From Actinomycetes bacterium (lineage in GTDB: Bacteria > Actinomycetota > Acidimicrobiia > Acidimicrobiales > Bog-793): a stretch of DNA of 5,461 bases. The position numbers were made by a program, and so were the translations under genes. The stretch lies in NCBI GenBank assembly GCA_021823365.1, contig JAKAOD010000242.1, forward strand, positions 1 to 5,461, in the 5' to 3' direction. Positions 5,301 to 5,461 of this stretch are shown one piece after another (the stretch's first letter is position 1; every line of letters begins with the position of its first letter). The notes under the pieces are model-generated. The model saw only the letters and a program-made list of their open reading frames with translations, did not search any database and was not told where the DNA came from.

Positions 5301-5350
5301 CCCATGACCCAGGGCCCATGACCCAGGGCCCATGACCCAGGGCCCAGGGG
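5301..5350. repeat. Three tandem copies of a 14-bp unit plus a partial copy, upstream of the protease gene
   Basis: CCCATGACCCAGGG occurs at 5301-5314, 5315-5328 and 5329-5342 without mismatch, followed by a partial copy CCCAGGGG (5343-5350). The junctions create GGGCCC palindromes. On the minus strand each unit offers an ATG (5305, 5319, 5333), and only the one at 5319 is in frame with the protease. The array ends 10 nt before the protease Shine-Dalgarno sequence, so it lies in the leader or promoter. Perfect identity suggests recent slippage. It is not CRISPR-like, because there are no spacers. Confidence 0.85.
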
Positions 5351-5461
5351 CTCCCGGATCGTTCAGCATCGCTCCGCTCCTCGCGGTGCGGCCCGCCGGC
5401 GGGGCGTCGACCGTCGTGCCATCAGCGGCCGCCGGCCGGCGTTCTTGACCTCGGGCGCCCG
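5351..5461. other. Right-end stretch with palindromes and no supported gene
   Basis: Upstream of the protease repeats there is no convincing coding frame. Perfect palindromes include CCCGCCGGCGGG (5392-5403), GCGGCCGC (5425-5432), GCCGGCCGGC (5431-5440) and CGGGCGCCCG (5452-5461). TTGACC on the plus strand (5445-5450) could be a -35 for a gene beyond the right edge. No clear minus-strand promoter for the protease was found, although one should lie here or within the repeats. Confidence 0.4.

Noticed and set aside
5281..5319. Protease start at the ATG at 5319
   Set aside because: It lies inside the 14-bp repeats with no ribosome site, whereas the ATG at 5280 has AGGAGGTG at good spacing followed directly by a basic N-terminus and a membrane anchor.
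4652..5335. 227-codon plus-strand open frame opposite the protease gene
   Set aside because: It is antisense to the catalytic domain of a well-supported protease and has no recognisable motif.
5301..5350. CRISPR-like array
   Set aside because: The 14-bp units are directly adjacent with no spacers and are too short for CRISPR repeats.

Overview
The window is very GC-rich double-stranded DNA. Coding frames show strong G/C bias in third positions, many GTG starts, and long open frames antisense to real genes. Together with the gene families present (XRE-cupin regulators, a CHASE-like GGDEF-EAL protein with two membrane spans, a membrane-anchored HtrA-like protease), this suggests a chromosomal segment of a high-GC actinobacterium. 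The genus cannot be fixed from the sequence alone. No tRNA, rRNA, CRISPR array, insertion sequence or phage gene was recognised.

Left end (1-1445): the 5' end of a hydantoinase A/5-oxoprolinase family gene runs leftwards off the window. It diverges from two XRE-cupin regulator genes that run rightwards and overlap by GTGA. The divergent intergenic region (152-309) is densely organised. It holds a good minus-strand promoter (TTGACT-N17-TAACAT), a plausible extended -10 on the plus strand, and two tandem copies of a dyad (TCCTG-N5-CAGGA) exactly 20 bp apart that sit on the start-site region. It also holds a 9-codon minus-strand open frame with a strong ribosome binding site, whose stop overlaps the hydantoinase start as ATGA. 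The simplest reading is a catabolic operon controlled by its divergent paired regulators. The regulator operon ends in a 9-bp perfect hairpin.

Middle (1446-4085): a G-rich tract of four 7-bp repeats (a potential G-quadruplex) and a leader with a long-range inverted repeat precede an 814-residue membrane sensor with GGDEF and EAL domains. All recognisable catalytic residues of both domains are intact, so it should make and degrade cyclic di-GMP.

Right end (4086-5461): a convergent gap with a 14-bp perfect palindrome separates this gene from a minus-strand trypsin-like serine protease with a PDZ domain and an N-terminal membrane anchor. A three-copy 14-bp tandem repeat lies just upstream of the protease start, in its presumed leader or promoter. 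The last about 110 bp hold only palindromes and no supported gene.

The hydantoinase and regulator module looks functionally linked. The cyclic di-GMP enzyme and the protease are separate transcription units with no evident link to it, beyond all being envelope- or signal-related.
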